A program made the translations under genes and the position numbers. The notes under the pieces are model-generated. The model worked only from the letters and a program-made list of their open reading frames with translations. It searched no databases and was not told the origin of the DNA. Shown piece after piece: positions 1 to 9,057 of a DNA stretch of 35,768 bases (position 1 is its first letter; the number at the start of each line of letters is the position of its first letter). The DNA is taken from contig SVPM01000017.1 of assembly GCA_015065865.1 (NCBI GenBank), positions 1 through 35,768 of the forward strand. The letters run 5' to 3'. This DNA is from Oscillospiraceae bacterium (lineage in GTDB: Bacteria > Bacillota > Clostridia > Oscillospirales > Acutalibacteraceae).

Positions 1-17
1 AAGGAGGAACATAGACT

Positions 18-953
18 ATGTATCGTATCGGAATTGATTTGGGCGGCACCAATATTGCCGTTGGCGTGGTGGATGACAACTATCAGATCGTCGGCCGTGC
101 CAAGTGCAAGACCGCACTGCCCCGCCCTGCGGAAGCGATCGTGGCGGATATGGTGAAGACCGCGTTTGAGGCGGTAAAGAACGCGAATCTCACGATGGAG
201 GATATCACCTCGGTGGGTGTGGGCTGTCCCGGTACCTGCAACGGGGATACGGGCGAAGTGGAATTTTCCAACAACTTGAAGTTTGATCATCTGCCGTTGG
301 TGGCGATGTTGAAAGAGGGCTTGCAGAAGCCCGTGTTTATGGATAACGATGCCAACGTCGCGGCGTTGGGCGAAGCGGTTGCCGGAGCGGCTAAGGGTGT
401 GAAGAACTGCGTATGCATCACGCTGGGCACCGGTGTCGGCGGCGGCGTTATCATCGACGGCAAGATCTACAGCGGTTCGAACTTTGCGGGTGCAGAACTC
501 GGCCACACCGTGATCGTGGTGGACGGTGAACCGTGCAACTGCGGTCGTAACGGTTGCTGGGAGGCTTACGCTTCCGCAACGGCGTTGATCCGCCAGACCA
601 CCCGCGCGATCGAAGCGAATCCCGATTCGCAAATGGCGAAGATGGCGGGCGGCAACGTGAGCGGCCGCACCGCGTTTGATGCGATGCGTGCGGGTTGTCC
701 CGTGGGTAAACAGGTGGTGGATACCTATATCCGTTACATCGCTGCAGGTCTGATCGATATGATCAATATCTTCCAGCCGGAAGTGCTGTGCATCGGCGGC
801 GGTATCTGTAACGAAGGAGAAACCTTGATGGCGCCATTGCGTGCACAGATCGAGAAAGAGCGTTACAGCAAGTACAGCAAGATCCAGACTCGTTTGTGCG
901 TGGCGGCGCTCGGTAACGATGCCGGTATCATCGGTGCCGCGGCGTTGGGTTGA
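18..953 (+). CDS. glcK: ROK-family glucokinase
   Basis: This protein of 311 residues is a cytoplasmic ROK-family sugar kinase, most likely ATP:glucose 6-phosphotransferase feeding glycolysis. The N-terminal phosphate-binding loop DLGGTN lies at residues 7-12. The catalytic-Asp motif NDAN is at 110-113, and the ROK zinc site is visible as His163 followed by C-x-C-G-x-x-G-C at 173-180. There is no N-terminal helix-turn-helix, so it is an enzyme and not a NagC/XylR-type repressor. The ribosome site AAGGAGG sits at the first bases of the window, 10 nt before the ATG, so any promoter lies outside. murB follows after 34 nt on the same strand. Glucose is inferred from the family; mannose or another hexose is possible. 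Confidence 0.9.
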   Translation: MYRIGIDLGGTNIAVGVVDDNYQIVGRAKCKTALPRPAEAIVADMVKTAFEAVKNANLTMEDITSVGVGCPGTCNGDTGEVEFSNNLKFDHLPLVAMLKEGLQKPVFMDNDANVAALGEAVAGAAKGVKNCVCITLGTGVGGGVIIDGKIYSGSNFAGAELGHTVIVVDGEPCNCGRNGCWEAYASATALIRQTTRAIEANPDSQMAKMAGGNVSGRTAFDAMRAGCPVGKQVVDTYIRYIAAGLIDMINIFQPEVLCIGGGICNEGETLMAPLRAQIEKERYSKYSKIQTRLCVAALGNDAGIIGAAALG

Positions 954-987
954 TTCTCGGTTGATTTTTTAAGAAGGAGTGTTGGGA

Positions 988-1890
988 ATGCGGTTTCGCG
1001 CATTGGAAACGGCGGCCTTGGCTGCAGGGTACGAGGTTACACGGGATCTGCCGCTCGCGGCGCATACCAGTTTTCACATCGGCGGTACGGCGGCCCTTGC
1101 GATATCGGTGCACGATGAAACGGCGTTGCCGACACTGCTTTCGATCTGTCGGGAGAGCGGGATCGCGTGGATGCCGCTCGGCCGCGGCAGTAATCTGTTG
1201 GTAAGCGATCGCGGGTTCGACGGGGCGGTGTTTTTCGCACCCGTCGGCTCGCCGACCGTTTGCGGTACGGATATCACCTGTCCTGCGGGCGTGCCGCTCA
1301 AAGAGTTGTGTCGCACGGCACGGGATGCGGGCCTTTCGGGGCTGGAATTTGCTTACGGTATCCCCGGCGCGGTGGGCGGCGGTCTGTTTATGAACGCGGG
1401 TGCGTATGACGGACAGTTGTCTGACGTGGTGACGGCGGCGGTGGCGGCGGATGCCGACGGTGTGCACGCCTTGACGGCAACGGAGATGGAACTCGGCTAC
1501 CGTCACAGTGTGTTTATGAAGACGCGGGATGCGCTCATTTTGTCGGTCACGGTGCACCTGACACCCGATAATCCTGCGGCGATCGGCGCGCGCATGGAGG
1601 AGTTCATGCGTCGTCGGCGTGAAAAGCAACCGCTGGAATTTCCCAGTGCGGGCAGTTACTTTAAGCGACCTGCGGGGCATTTTGCAGGTGCGCTGATCGA
1701 ACAATGCGGATGCAAGGGGCTTCGTGTGGGTGGTGCCGAAGTGAGCGAAAAACACGCCGGATTCGTTATTAATCGCGGCGGTGCGACGTGTGCGGACGTG
1801 TTGGCACTGGAAAACGAGGTGCGCCGTCGGGTGCAGGAAACATTCGGCGTTACGCTGGAGAGGGAAGTTCAGTTTATCGGGGAGGAATAA
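988..1890 (+). CDS. murB: UDP-N-acetylenolpyruvoylglucosamine reductase MurB
   Basis: MurB reduces UDP-GlcNAc-enolpyruvate to UDP-MurNAc with FAD and NADPH, the second committed step of peptidoglycan precursor synthesis in the cytoplasm. The 300-residue protein has the FAD-binding segment GRGSNLLV at 66-73 and the glycine-rich YGIPGAVGGG at 123-132. The proton-donor serine is at 223 within AGSYFKRP, and the C-terminal catalytic Glu is probably Glu293. It is a short type II MurB. The ATG at 988 is preferred over an in-frame GTG at 979 because AAGGAG (974-979) overlaps that GTG and lies 8 nt before the ATG. Only 3 nt separate its stop from rapZ, so the two are probably co-transcribed. Confidence 0.95.
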   Translation: MRFRALETAALAAGYEVTRDLPLAAHTSFHIGGTAALAISVHDETALPTLLSICRESGIAWMPLGRGSNLLVSDRGFDGAVFFAPVGSPTVCGTDITCPAGVPLKELCRTARDAGLSGLEFAYGIPGAVGGGLFMNAGAYDGQLSDVVTAAVAADADGVHALTATEMELGYRHSVFMKTRDALILSVTVHLTPDNPAAIGARMEEFMRRRREKQPLEFPSAGSYFKRPAGHFAGALIEQCGCKGLRVGGAEVSEKHAGFVINRGGATCADVLALENEVRRRVQETFGVTLEREVQFIGEE

Positions 1891-1893
1891 ACG

Positions 1894-2754
1894 GTGGAGT
1901 TCATAATCGTGAGCGGGTCATCGGGTGCGGGGAAATCCCGTGCCATAGACGCGCTGGAGGATATCGGCTTTTACTGTGTGGATAATATGCCGCCGAAACT
2001 GATCCCGAAATTTGCGGAACTTTGCCGTACCTCGCAAAGCGATATGTCGCAGGTAGCGGTGGTGGTGGATGCACGCGGCGGTGAATCCCTTCATGATATG
2101 GCGGGCGCACTGGAACTGCTGCAACAGCAGGCCGTGGCGTATAAGATCCTGTATCTGGAGTGTGATGCAGCGGTGCTGGCGCGGCGATATAAAGAAACGC
2201 GCCGCAAACATCCGCTCTCCGACCGTGCGGGCGGTTCCCTTTCCCGCGCGATCGAAGAGGAACGGGCTTTGCTCGGCAATATTCGCGAGCGGACGGATTA
2301 CTTGATCGATACTACCCATCTGTCGGCGGCGCAACTGCGGGAACGCATTGTCGCGCTCTTTTTGGGCGATGCCCGTATGGGGATGCCGGTGCAGTGTATG
2401 TCTTTTGGGTTTAAGTACGGATATCCGGCCGAAGCGGATATGGTAATGGACGTACGTTGCTTTAAAAATCCGTTTTACGTGGAAGAATTGCACCACAAGA
2501 CGGGGTTGGATGCGCCTGTGCGCGATTATGTGATGACTTCCGACGGTGCGGCGGAATTTGCCGAAAGACTGTGCGATATGGTGGATTTTCTGATTCCGCG
2601 GTACGCCGAGGAGGGGAAAAGCCAGTTGGTGATCGCTATCGGGTGTACGGGCGGTAAACATCGCTCGGTCACGTTTGCTCAGCATTTGGCAGGGCATTTG
2701 CAAGAGGCGGGGCAACGGGTGATCATCAACCATCGCGATATTCAAAAACCGTGA
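1894..2754 (+). CDS. rapZ: RapZ / YvcJ-type RNase adapter P-loop protein
   Basis: RapZ-family proteins are nucleotide-binding proteins. In enterobacteria they adapt RNase E to the GlmZ small RNA and so control GlcN6P synthesis; in Firmicutes the homologue YvcJ hydrolyses nucleotides and its exact role is less clear. The 286-residue protein has a Walker A motif GSSGAGKS at residues 7-14. It also has the conserved middle block around NPFYVEELHHKTG and the C-terminal signature IGCTGGKHRS. It starts with GTG, supported by GGAGGA at 1881-1886 overlapping the murB stop. The order murB-rapZ-whiA is a conserved Firmicute arrangement linking cell-wall precursor supply and division. Confidence 0.94.
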   Translation: MEFIIVSGSSGAGKSRAIDALEDIGFYCVDNMPPKLIPKFAELCRTSQSDMSQVAVVVDARGGESLHDMAGALELLQQQAVAYKILYLECDAAVLARRYKETRRKHPLSDRAGGSLSRAIEEERALLGNIRERTDYLIDTTHLSAAQLRERIVALFLGDARMGMPVQCMSFGFKYGYPAEADMVMDVRCFKNPFYVEELHHKTGLDAPVRDYVMTSDGAAEFAERLCDMVDFLIPRYAEEGKSQLVIAIGCTGGKHRSVTFAQHLAGHLQEAGQRVIINHRDIQKP

Positions 2755-2788
2755 TAATGAAACAAAAGACACGGGGGGTGAGTGAAAG

Positions 2789-3682
2789 GTGTCGTTTTCG
2801 TCGGAAGTAAAAGAAGAATTGTGTGAAGTCACGTGGCAGCCGTGTTGCCGTGCGGCGTTTACCTACGGATTGTTGGAAACGGGACGTGCGTTTTCCGCCG
2901 CGGCGGTGACGATGCAGACCGAACGATCATCGGTGGCACGGCTGTACCGTGAGTTGATAGACGAAGTTTGCGGTGTATCGACGGTATGCGAAAGTGAGCG
3001 AGAGGGCGGTTTTCACTTGCTTTCGGTGACGGGGACAGAAGACCGCGCACGGGTGCTGTCCCGTTTCGGCCACGCGGCGGGCGAAGTGTCCCTGCGGCTG
3101 AATCGTGCGAATTTTGAGTGTGAAAACTGCGCCGCCGCCTATTTGGCAGGGGCGTTTTTGGCATGCGGGGCGGTGACCGACCCGCAGGTGGATTACCATT
3201 TGGAATTTCATCTGCCGCAATACAATTTGAGCCGCGACCTGCTCGCGCTGTTGCGGGAGTTGAATCTGCGGCCGAAATTTATGAACCGTAAGAGCAACCA
3301 CGTGATCTACTTTAAGGAAAGCGAACAGATCGAAGATTGTTTGACGCTGATGCGTGCTACCGGTGCCTCGCTTGAGTTAATGAGTGTGAAAATGGTGAAG
3401 GATATTCGCAACAACGCCAATCGTTTGGCGAATTGTGAAAGCGCGAATATTGACAAGACCGTGGCGGCGGCCGCCGCACAGGTGGAGGCGATCCGCCGTA
3501 TTGAACGGTGCGGGGCACTGGATTCACTGCCGGTTGAGTTGCAGGAACTGGCTCGTTTGCGGTTGGAAAACCCCGAAATGTCGCTTCGCGAACTGGGGGA
3601 GGCTTTGGCCGAGCCGATCAGCCGTTCGGGGGTCAACCATCGCTTGCGGCGTATTGCCGAGTTTGCCGAAAATATGGAGTAA
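2789..3682 (+). CDS. whiA: WhiA sporulation/cell-division DNA-binding protein
   Basis: WhiA is a DNA-binding protein found across Gram-positive bacteria. It regulates sporulation septation in Streptomyces and affects division and chromosome segregation in Bacillus. This 297-residue copy opens with the family's SFSSEVKEEL start. It carries the degenerate LAGLIDADG homing-endonuclease-like domain around residues 110-210 (the segment with YLAGAFLACG). It ends in a helix-turn-helix with the pattern SLRELGE...SGVNHRLRR near 265-290. The GTG start is supported by a GGGGGTGA stretch at 2774-2782. It follows rapZ by 34 nt and precedes dnaE by 19 nt. Length and context are normal for the family. Confidence 0.95.
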   Translation: MSFSSEVKEELCEVTWQPCCRAAFTYGLLETGRAFSAAAVTMQTERSSVARLYRELIDEVCGVSTVCESEREGGFHLLSVTGTEDRARVLSRFGHAAGEVSLRLNRANFECENCAAAYLAGAFLACGAVTDPQVDYHLEFHLPQYNLSRDLLALLRELNLRPKFMNRKSNHVIYFKESEQIEDCLTLMRATGASLELMSVKMVKDIRNNANRLANCESANIDKTVAAAAAQVEAIRRIERCGALDSLPVELQELARLRLENPEMSLRELGEALAEPISRSGVNHRLRRIAEFAENME

Positions 3683-3701
3683 ACGCAAGGAGGGAAGTAC
3701 G

Positions 3702-6700
3702 GTGGGATTTGTTCATTTGCATATTCACAGCGAATACAGTTTGCTGGACGGTGCCTGCCGTATTGAAGGTCTGCTTGCCCGTGTAAAGGCGTTGGGACAG
3801 ACGGCCGTTGCGGTGACCGACCACGGTGTGATGTACGGTATTGCGGAGTTTTATGAGGCCGCAAAGCGTGAAGGTGTTCAGCCTATTTTGGGGTGTGAAG
3901 TATATGTTGCGCCGCGCCGCCGCACCGATAAAGAGCACGGTGTGGACAGCGAGAGCGGACACTTGGTGTTGTTGTGCGAGAACGAAACGGGATACCGTAA
4001 TTTGATGCAGATGGTGTCTGTCGCGTGGACCGAAGGATTTTACAGCCGTCCGCGTGTGGACAGGGAGTTGCTTGAAAAGTATCACGAAGGATTGATTGCG
4101 TTGTCGGCCTGTCTTGCGGGGGATATTCCCCGTGCATTGCGGCAGGGAGAATACGAAAAAGCACGACAGACCGCGTTGTATTACGACCGCGTGTTTGGGC
4201 GGGGTAATTTCTTTTTGGAGCTGCAGGACCACGGCTTGGCGGAGCAACAGGCGATCAATCCGCAGTTGTTGCGACTGTCGGCGGAAACGGGGATCCCGCC
4301 CGTGTGCACCAACGATGCACACTACCTTACCCGTGAAGATGCCGAAATGCAGCGGGTATTGATGTGTATTCAAACGGGTACGACGTTGGAAGATCCGACT
4401 CCGATGGCCTTTTCGACCGAGGAGTTTTACGTAAAATCCGAAGAAGAGATGCGTGCGCTGTTCCCGCAGGTGCCCGCCGCATTCGATAACACGGTGGAGA
4501 TCGCTCGTCGCTGTCGGGTGGATCTGGTGTTCGGTCAAACGCATTTGCCTGCGTTCGATGCCCCGAACGGGGACAGCACGGCGTATTTTCGCCGTCTGTG
4601 CACCGAAGGATTGCATCGCCGTTACGGGGATACCCCGTCGGCCGAGGCAATGGCACGGCTTCACTATGAGATGGACACCATCGAGCAGATGGGATATGTG
4701 GATTACTACCTTATTGTGAACGACTTCGTGCAGTATGCGAAAAGCGTGGGTATTCCCGTGGGGCCCGGCCGTGGCAGCGGCGCGGGCAGCTTGTGTGCGT
4801 ATTGCATCGGTATTACGGGTATTGACCCGCTGAAATATAACTTGCTGTTTGAACGGTTTTTGAATCCCGAACGGGTGAGTATGCCCGATTTCGATATTGA
4901 TATCAGTGACGAGCGGCGCTCGGAAGTGATCGATTACGTGATCCGAAAATACGGTGAAGACCGCGTGGCGCAGATCGTGACTTTCGGCACCATGAAGGCA
5001 CGTGCCGCCGTGCGTGATGTAGCGCGTGTGATGGCCGTGCCGTATGCCGTGGCGGATACGGTGGCGAAACTGGTGCCGTATGATTTGAAGATGACGCTCG
5101 ACAAGGCGTTGGAAAGTGCGCCGCGTCTGCGCGAAAAATACGATGAAGATCCCACCGTGCGCCGCCTTGTGGATATGGCGCGCCGCGTGGAGGGGATGCC
5201 GCGGCACGCCTCTACCCATGCGGCGGGCGTGGTGATCACCGCGCGGCCCGTCAGCGAATATGTGCCGCTGTGCCTGAACGGTGAGGCAGTTGCTACCCAG
5301 TATACTATGACGGCACTGGAAAAGCTCGGTCTTTTGAAAATGGACTTTTTGGGGCTTCGCAATCTTACGGTCATTGCGGAAGCGGAAGCGGAGATACAGC
5401 GTGAAGCCCCCGCGTTTCGGGTGGCGGATATCTCGCTTTCGGAAGATGCGGTATACCGTATGCTTTCGGCCGGAAACAGCGAAGGGGTGTTTCAACTCGA
5501 ATCTGCGGGTATGAAACGGGTGCTGCAAAATCTGAAACCCGAGCGGTTTGAGGATATTATTGCCGTTATCTCGTTGTTTCGTCCCGGTCCGATGGATTCC
5601 ATCCCGACCTATATCTATAACCGTCACCACCCTGCGGCGGTGCGGTACGCTCACCCGCGTCTGGAACCGTTCTTGAACGTGACCTACGGGTGTATCGTGT
5701 ATCAAGAGCAGTTGATGCAGGTGTTTCGCGAACTGGCGGGGTATTCGCTGGGACGTGCGGATATCGTGCGGCGCGCGGTATCGAAAAAGAAGGCGGACGT
5801 GATGGAGCACGAACGCCGTATCTTCATCGACGGTCTGGTACGGGAGGACGGCACGGTGGAAGTGGAGGGCTGCGTGCGGCGCGGTGTTCCCGCCGACGTC
5901 GCGGCCAAGATCTTTGAAGATATGTCCTCCTTCGCGTCTTATGCGTTTAACAAATCCCACGCGGCGGCGTATGCGCTGGTGGCGTATCAGACCGCGTACT
6001 TGAAATGTCGCTATCCCCGTCAGTATATGGCGGCGCTCTTGACCAGCGTGTTGGACGGCGACAAGGTGGCGGGATATATCCGTGAGTGCCAGCGTATGGG
6101 CATTGCGATCCTGCCGCCTACCGTGAACGAAAGCCGTTCGGGATTTACCACCGAAGGGGAGAATATCCGCTTCGGTCTGCTTGCGGTGAAGAATTTGGGG
6201 CGGAATTTGATTGCCGATCTGGTGCGCGAACGCGAACAGAACGGGCGATTCCCCTCGTTTTATGAATTTTGTCGGCGTATGTCGGCGTATCGCGACTGTA
6301 ACCGCCGCGCGGTGGAAAGTTTGGTGAAATGCGGTGCGCTGGACGGTCTGGGGGCAAACCGCCGCCAGATGTTGGAAAGTATGGATACCATACTTGCGGG
6401 GTTGGAGGAGGACCGACGCCGTAACATTGACGGACAGATGGGATTTTTTGATGATCCCACCTTTGAAGAGACCGAACCCACCCTGCCCGCCACAGAGGAG
6501 TTTTCGCATACCGATCGTATGGCGATGGAAAAAGAGGTGACGGGGTTGTATTTGTCGGGTCACCCGCTGACACCGTTTGCCGCGTGGTATGACACGCCCG
6601 ATGCCGCACGGATCGATCGCATTTTGCAATCATTTGAAGAGGCGGCGGGTGACTATCACGACCGTGACAGCGTGCGGGTGATGGGCTTGGTATCTGCTTT

Positions 6701-7196
6701 ACGCACCAAACAGACCAAACGCGGTGAAACGATGGCGTATGCCACGGTGGAGGATCTGTTCGGTACGTTGCCGCTGCTGATCTTCCCCAAAACACTGGCA
6801 CGTTACGGCAAACTCTTGGAATCGGGTGAACCGTTGGTGCTCGGCGGACGTTTGAACGGCGGGGACGAGGAACCCCCGACCTTGTTGGTGGAGGACGTGA
6901 GCGAGGTGTCGCGCACGCCCGCACCGCCCAAACCCGCGTCCAAAGCACCCGCCCCCAAATCCTCTGCGGCCAGACGCGGGTTGTATTTGCGGGTGGCGGA
7001 TGAGGCCGATCCCCGATACCGACAAGCACGACGGCTGATACGGGTGTTCGACGGCGAATTCCCCGTGTACGTGCGCTTTTGTGACAGCGGGAAGATGGTG
7101 CGTCTGCCGAGCAGTGAATTCGTTCAACCCAATGCGGTGCTGACTGAAGAACTGAAACGTGTGTTAGGTGCAGAGAATGTGGCGGAAATTTGGTGA
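3702..7196 (+). CDS. dnaE: DNA polymerase III alpha subunit DnaE
   Basis: This is the C-family replicative polymerase DnaE, 1164 residues. The N-terminal PHP domain begins with HLHIHSEYSLLDGA (residues 5-18). It keeps the His/Asp/Glu metal residues one can see (H7, H9, D16, then DHG, GCE, SGH and NDAHY), so a metal-dependent nuclease or structural metal site looks intact. The palm domain has GRGSGAGS, the first two catalytic aspartates in PDFDID (Asp398, Asp400) and the third, Asp548, in LLKMDFLG. A C-terminal OB-fold starts near residue 990. The reading frame stays open upstream into whiA, but GTG at 3702 is the start: AAGGAGGG lies at 3687-3694 with a 7-nt spacer and the family N-terminus begins there. 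It is a DnaE and not a PolC, since no exonuclease domain is inserted. Confidence 0.96.
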   Translation: MGFVHLHIHSEYSLLDGACRIEGLLARVKALGQTAVAVTDHGVMYGIAEFYEAAKREGVQPILGCEVYVAPRRRTDKEHGVDSESGHLVLLCENETGYRNLMQMVSVAWTEGFYSRPRVDRELLEKYHEGLIALSACLAGDIPRALRQGEYEKARQTALYYDRVFGRGNFFLELQDHGLAEQQAINPQLLRLSAETGIPPVCTNDAHYLTREDAEMQRVLMCIQTGTTLEDPTPMAFSTEEFYVKSEEEMRALFPQVPAAFDNTVEIARRCRVDLVFGQTHLPAFDAPNGDSTAYFRRLCTEGLHRRYGDTPSAEAMARLHYEMDTIEQMGYVDYYLIVNDFVQYAKSVGIPVGPGRGSGAGSLCAYCIGITGIDPLKYNLLFERFLNPERVSMPDFDIDISDERRSEVIDYVIRKYGEDRVAQIVTFGTMKARAAVRDVARVMAVPYAVADTVAKLVPYDLKMTLDKALESAPRLREKYDEDPTVRRLVDMARRVEGMPRHASTHAAGVVITARPVSEYVPLCLNGEAVATQYTMTALEKLGLLKMDFLGLRNLTVIAEAEAEIQREAPAFRVADISLSEDAVYRMLSAGNSEGVFQLESAGMKRVLQNLKPERFEDIIAVISLFRPGPMDSIPTYIYNRHHPAAVRYAHPRLEPFLNVTYGCIVYQEQLMQVFRELAGYSLGRADIVRRAVSKKKADVMEHERRIFIDGLVREDGTVEVEGCVRRGVPADVAAKIFEDMSSFASYAFNKSHAAAYALVAYQTAYLKCRYPRQYMAALLTSVLDGDKVAGYIRECQRMGIAILPPTVNESRSGFTTEGENIRFGLLAVKNLGRNLIADLVREREQNGRFPSFYEFCRRMSAYRDCNRRAVESLVKCGALDGLGANRRQMLESMDTILAGLEEDRRRNIDGQMGFFDDPTFEETEPTLPATEEFSHTDRMAMEKEVTGLYLSGHPLTPFAAWYDTPDAARIDRILQSFEEAAGDYHDRDSVRVMGLVSALRTKQTKRGETMAYATVEDLFGTLPLLIFPKTLARYGKLLESGEPLVLGGRLNGGDEEPPTLLVEDVSEVSRTPAPPKPASKAPAPKSSAARRGLYLRVADEADPRYRQARRLIRVFDGEFPVYVRFCDSGKMVRLPSSEFVQPNAVLTEELKRVLGAENVAEIW

Positions 7197-7257
7197 AAAT
7201 GGTGAAAATGCAGTAATATTCTGCCAATTTCGTTGTATTTGTCGTCAAAATGTCAAC

Positions 7258-7287
7258 TTGATATTTTCGGTCGATTTGTAGTATAAT
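7258..7287 (+). promoter_or_regulatory. Promoter of pfkA
   Basis: A TTGATA -35 box (7258-7263) and a perfect TATAAT -10 box (7282-7287) are separated by 18 nt in an AT-rich gap of 152 nt between dnaE and pfkA. Transcription would start near 7294, leaving a leader of about 55 nt. No terminator is visible after dnaE, so read-through from the upstream genes is also possible. Confidence 0.75.
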
Positions 7288-7348
7288 ATATACTGACTTT
7301 TGAAAAGAAGTACTCAGTATAGTTTCCAACGCAAAGGAGCGAATATTA

Positions 7349-8317
7349 ATGGCTATTAAGAAGATCGCGGTGCTGACCAGCGGCGGCGATGCACCCGGTA
7401 TGAACGCGGCGGTGCGTGCGGTGGCTCGTACCGCTTTGGCGAAAGGTATGGAAGTCTGCGGTGTGTATCGCGGTTACGACGGCCTGATCAACAACAATCT
7501 GTTATCGATGGATCTGCGTACCGTGTCGGATATCATTCATCGCGGCGGTACGGCATTGTATACCGCCCGCAGTGAAGAATTTCGCACGTTGGAAGGTCAG
7601 AAGAAAGCGGCGGAGAATTGCCGCAAGAACGGCATTGAAGGCGTGGTCGTCATCGGCGGCGACGGTTCTTTCCGCGGTGCACAGGATCTCACCCGTCAGG
7701 GCATTCCCTGCATCGGTATTCCCGCGACCATCGACAACGATATCTCCTGCTGTGAATATACCATCGGTTACGATACCGCGCTGAACACCTGTATGCACAT
7801 GATCGATAAACTGCGCGACACGTCCCAGTCGCACGACCGTTGCAGTGTGGTGGAAGTTATGGGTCGCCGTGCGGGTTATCTCGCGCTGAACGTTGGTATC
7901 GCCGTGGGCGCGACCACCATCGTGGTGCCGGAAGTGCCGTTTGATTTCAAACGCGACATTCTTGACCGTATCAAGGCGACTTATGAAACCGGTAAACGTC
8001 ACTTTATCATTATTGTGGCGGAAGGTATCGGCGGCGTGTCGGAAATGGCGAAGGAGATCGAAGAAGCCACGGGTATTGAAACTCGCCCGACTGTGCTCGG
8101 TCACGTACAACGCGGCGGCTCGCCCACCGTGCGTGATCGCGTGCTTGCCAGCCGTATGGGTAACGCCGCTGTGGAACTGCTGTGCAAGGGCCTCAGCAAC
8201 CGCGTGGTCGCGATGCAGATGAACTCCATTGTGGATTTCGACATTGACGAAGCACTGGCGATGAAGAAACCGTTCGACCGTGCAATGTACGAAGTGGCAC
8301 ATCAGATCTCGATCTGA
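7349..8317 (+). CDS. pfkA: ATP-dependent 6-phosphofructokinase
   Basis: PfkA phosphorylates fructose 6-phosphate to fructose 1,6-bisphosphate, the committed step of glycolysis. The 322-residue protein is the usual bacterial length. The ATP-binding SGGDAPGMN is at residues 11-19, GGDGS at 103-107, and the catalytic TIDND at 127-131 (Asp129 is the probable base). Glycine rather than aspartate in GGDGS indicates ATP rather than pyrophosphate as donor. The ATG is preceded by AAAGGAG at 7333-7339. Its promoter and strong terminator make it a single-gene transcript. Placement next to dnaE is common in Clostridia. Confidence 0.96.
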   Translation: MAIKKIAVLTSGGDAPGMNAAVRAVARTALAKGMEVCGVYRGYDGLINNNLLSMDLRTVSDIIHRGGTALYTARSEEFRTLEGQKKAAENCRKNGIEGVVVIGGDGSFRGAQDLTRQGIPCIGIPATIDNDISCCEYTIGYDTALNTCMHMIDKLRDTSQSHDRCSVVEVMGRRAGYLALNVGIAVGATTIVVPEVPFDFKRDILDRIKATYETGKRHFIIIVAEGIGGVSEMAKEIEEATGIETRPTVLGHVQRGGSPTVRDRVLASRMGNAAVELLCKGLSNRVVAMQMNSIVDFDIDEALAMKKPFDRAMYEVAHQISI

Positions 8318-8328
8318 TCGATAACAAC

Positions 8329-8363
8329 AAAGCGGAGAAATCGTAGGATTTCTCCGCTTTTTC
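8329..8363. terminator. Bidirectional intrinsic terminator after pfkA
   Basis: A perfect 14-bp stem (8329-8342 with 8347-8360) closes a 4-nt loop. A-residues begin the left arm and T-residues end the right arm, so it can stop pfkA on the + strand and the converging small gene on the - strand. Confidence 0.92.
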
Positions 8364-8364
8364 A

Positions 8365-8631
8365 TTACAGTGACAGTATGGCGACACTGATCAGTGCACC
8401 GATCGCCGCACCTGTCACACCCCACAACAGGCGAATACGCCGTGCGCGGCGACGGTTACGATCCAGTGCGGTATACCCGCCTGCCGCACTTAACATACGT
8501 CGCGCTTCTTCTTGCATATGGCTGATATCACGGTCGGTACAATCGGGCCGTAACACAAAAAAAGCCCGTTCAAAATACGGGTTGTCCGCCGTGCAAAGTT
8601 CGATCATTTGGTGATTGATACCTTTCAGCAT
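8365..8631 (-). CDS. Small hypothetical membrane protein (88 aa)
   Basis: I do not recognise the family. The protein has a soluble N-terminal part of about 45 residues. A strongly basic stretch (RNRRRARRIR) near residues 58-67 precedes one hydrophobic segment at about 68-87, consistent with a C-terminally anchored protein whose bulk lies in the cytoplasm by the positive-inside rule. It is likely real: GGAGGA lies upstream of the ATG, there is an extended -10 promoter, and it ends exactly at a shared terminator. It converges with pfkA. No function is proposed. Confidence 0.75.
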   Translation of the reverse strand: MLKGINHQMIELCTADNPYFERAFFVLRPDCTDRDISHMQEEARRMLSAAGGYTALDRNRRRARRIRLLWGVTGAAIGALISVAILSL

Positions 8632-8664
8632 ACAACAAATCCTCCGCTACGATTTTCTTCTTTC

Positions 8665-8695
8665 AGTATAGCACGGAAAATGGATAATTATGCAA
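8665..8695 (-). promoter_or_regulatory. Promoter of the 88-aa membrane protein gene
   Basis: Reading the - strand, TTGCAT (8695-8690) and TATACT (8670-8665) are separated by 19 nt, and a TG dinucleotide one base before the -10 makes it an extended -10 promoter. The spacer is longer than ideal. Confidence 0.55.
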
Positions 8696-8795
8696 GTGAA
8701 AAAGGATAATTCTTGCCCGAAAAACACCTGTTTTTGTTACAAAATTGCCTATCGGTGACAAGGACATACTACTGTTTGTAATACCGAACGGGCGG

Positions 8796-8894
8796 ACGGT
8801 TTTCCCCGAAATTGTTGAAAACTCGGTGGAAAGTGTGGATAAATCACGCGTTATCGTGGGTTTTCAACCCGCAAAACCGTGGAAAACCATTTTT
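8796..8894 (+). ncRNA. Candidate structured RNA or DnaA-box region in a gene-free stretch
   Basis: The 420 nt between the two small - strand genes hold no convincing ORF. Nested complementary segments are visible: GGTTTTCC (8798-8805) with GGAAAACC (8881-8888), GTTGAAAAC (8814-8822) with GTTTTCAAC (8860-8868), and GATAA (8838-8842) with TTATC (8851-8855). A T6 run follows the outer stem. ACGGTTTT (8796-8803) can pair instead with AAAACCGT (8873-8880), so two outer folds compete. The inner part also contains TGTGGATAA (8834-8842), a perfect DnaA box, and TGTGGATGT lies at 8948-8956. Whether this is an RNA, a DnaA-binding region or neither cannot be told from the sequence alone. Confidence 0.35.
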
Positions 8895-8979
8895 TGGAAG
8901 CTTTTTTTGTAAAAAAAGGGCTACAGATTGTAGAATTTGTCAAATCGTGTGGATGTATAGTTTTTCGCCAAAACAAGTA

Positions 8980-9016
8980 AAAAACCACCGCGTGTTGTAA
9001 ACGCGGTGGTTTTGAT
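8980..9016. terminator. Bidirectional intrinsic terminator
   Basis: AAAACCACCGCGT and ACGCGGTGGTTTT form a perfect stem with a 7-nt loop, flanked by A- and T-rich ends. It ends the - strand PQ-loop gene and could also end a + strand transcript from the structured stretch at 8.8 kb. Confidence 0.88.
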
Positions 9017-9057
9017 TATTTTTGCATAAAATCGACAACGATCCGCCCGAGAATATC

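Noticed and set aside
3435-3701. Open frame continuing upstream of dnaE into whiA.
   Set aside because: The DnaE N-terminus and the ribosome site both point to GTG 3702; the upstream part is the other frame of whiA.
4934-5374. Long reverse-strand open frames across dnaE and other housekeeping genes.
   Set aside because: They lie opposite well-supported genes and have Arg/His-rich, low-complexity products typical of antisense frames in GC-rich DNA.
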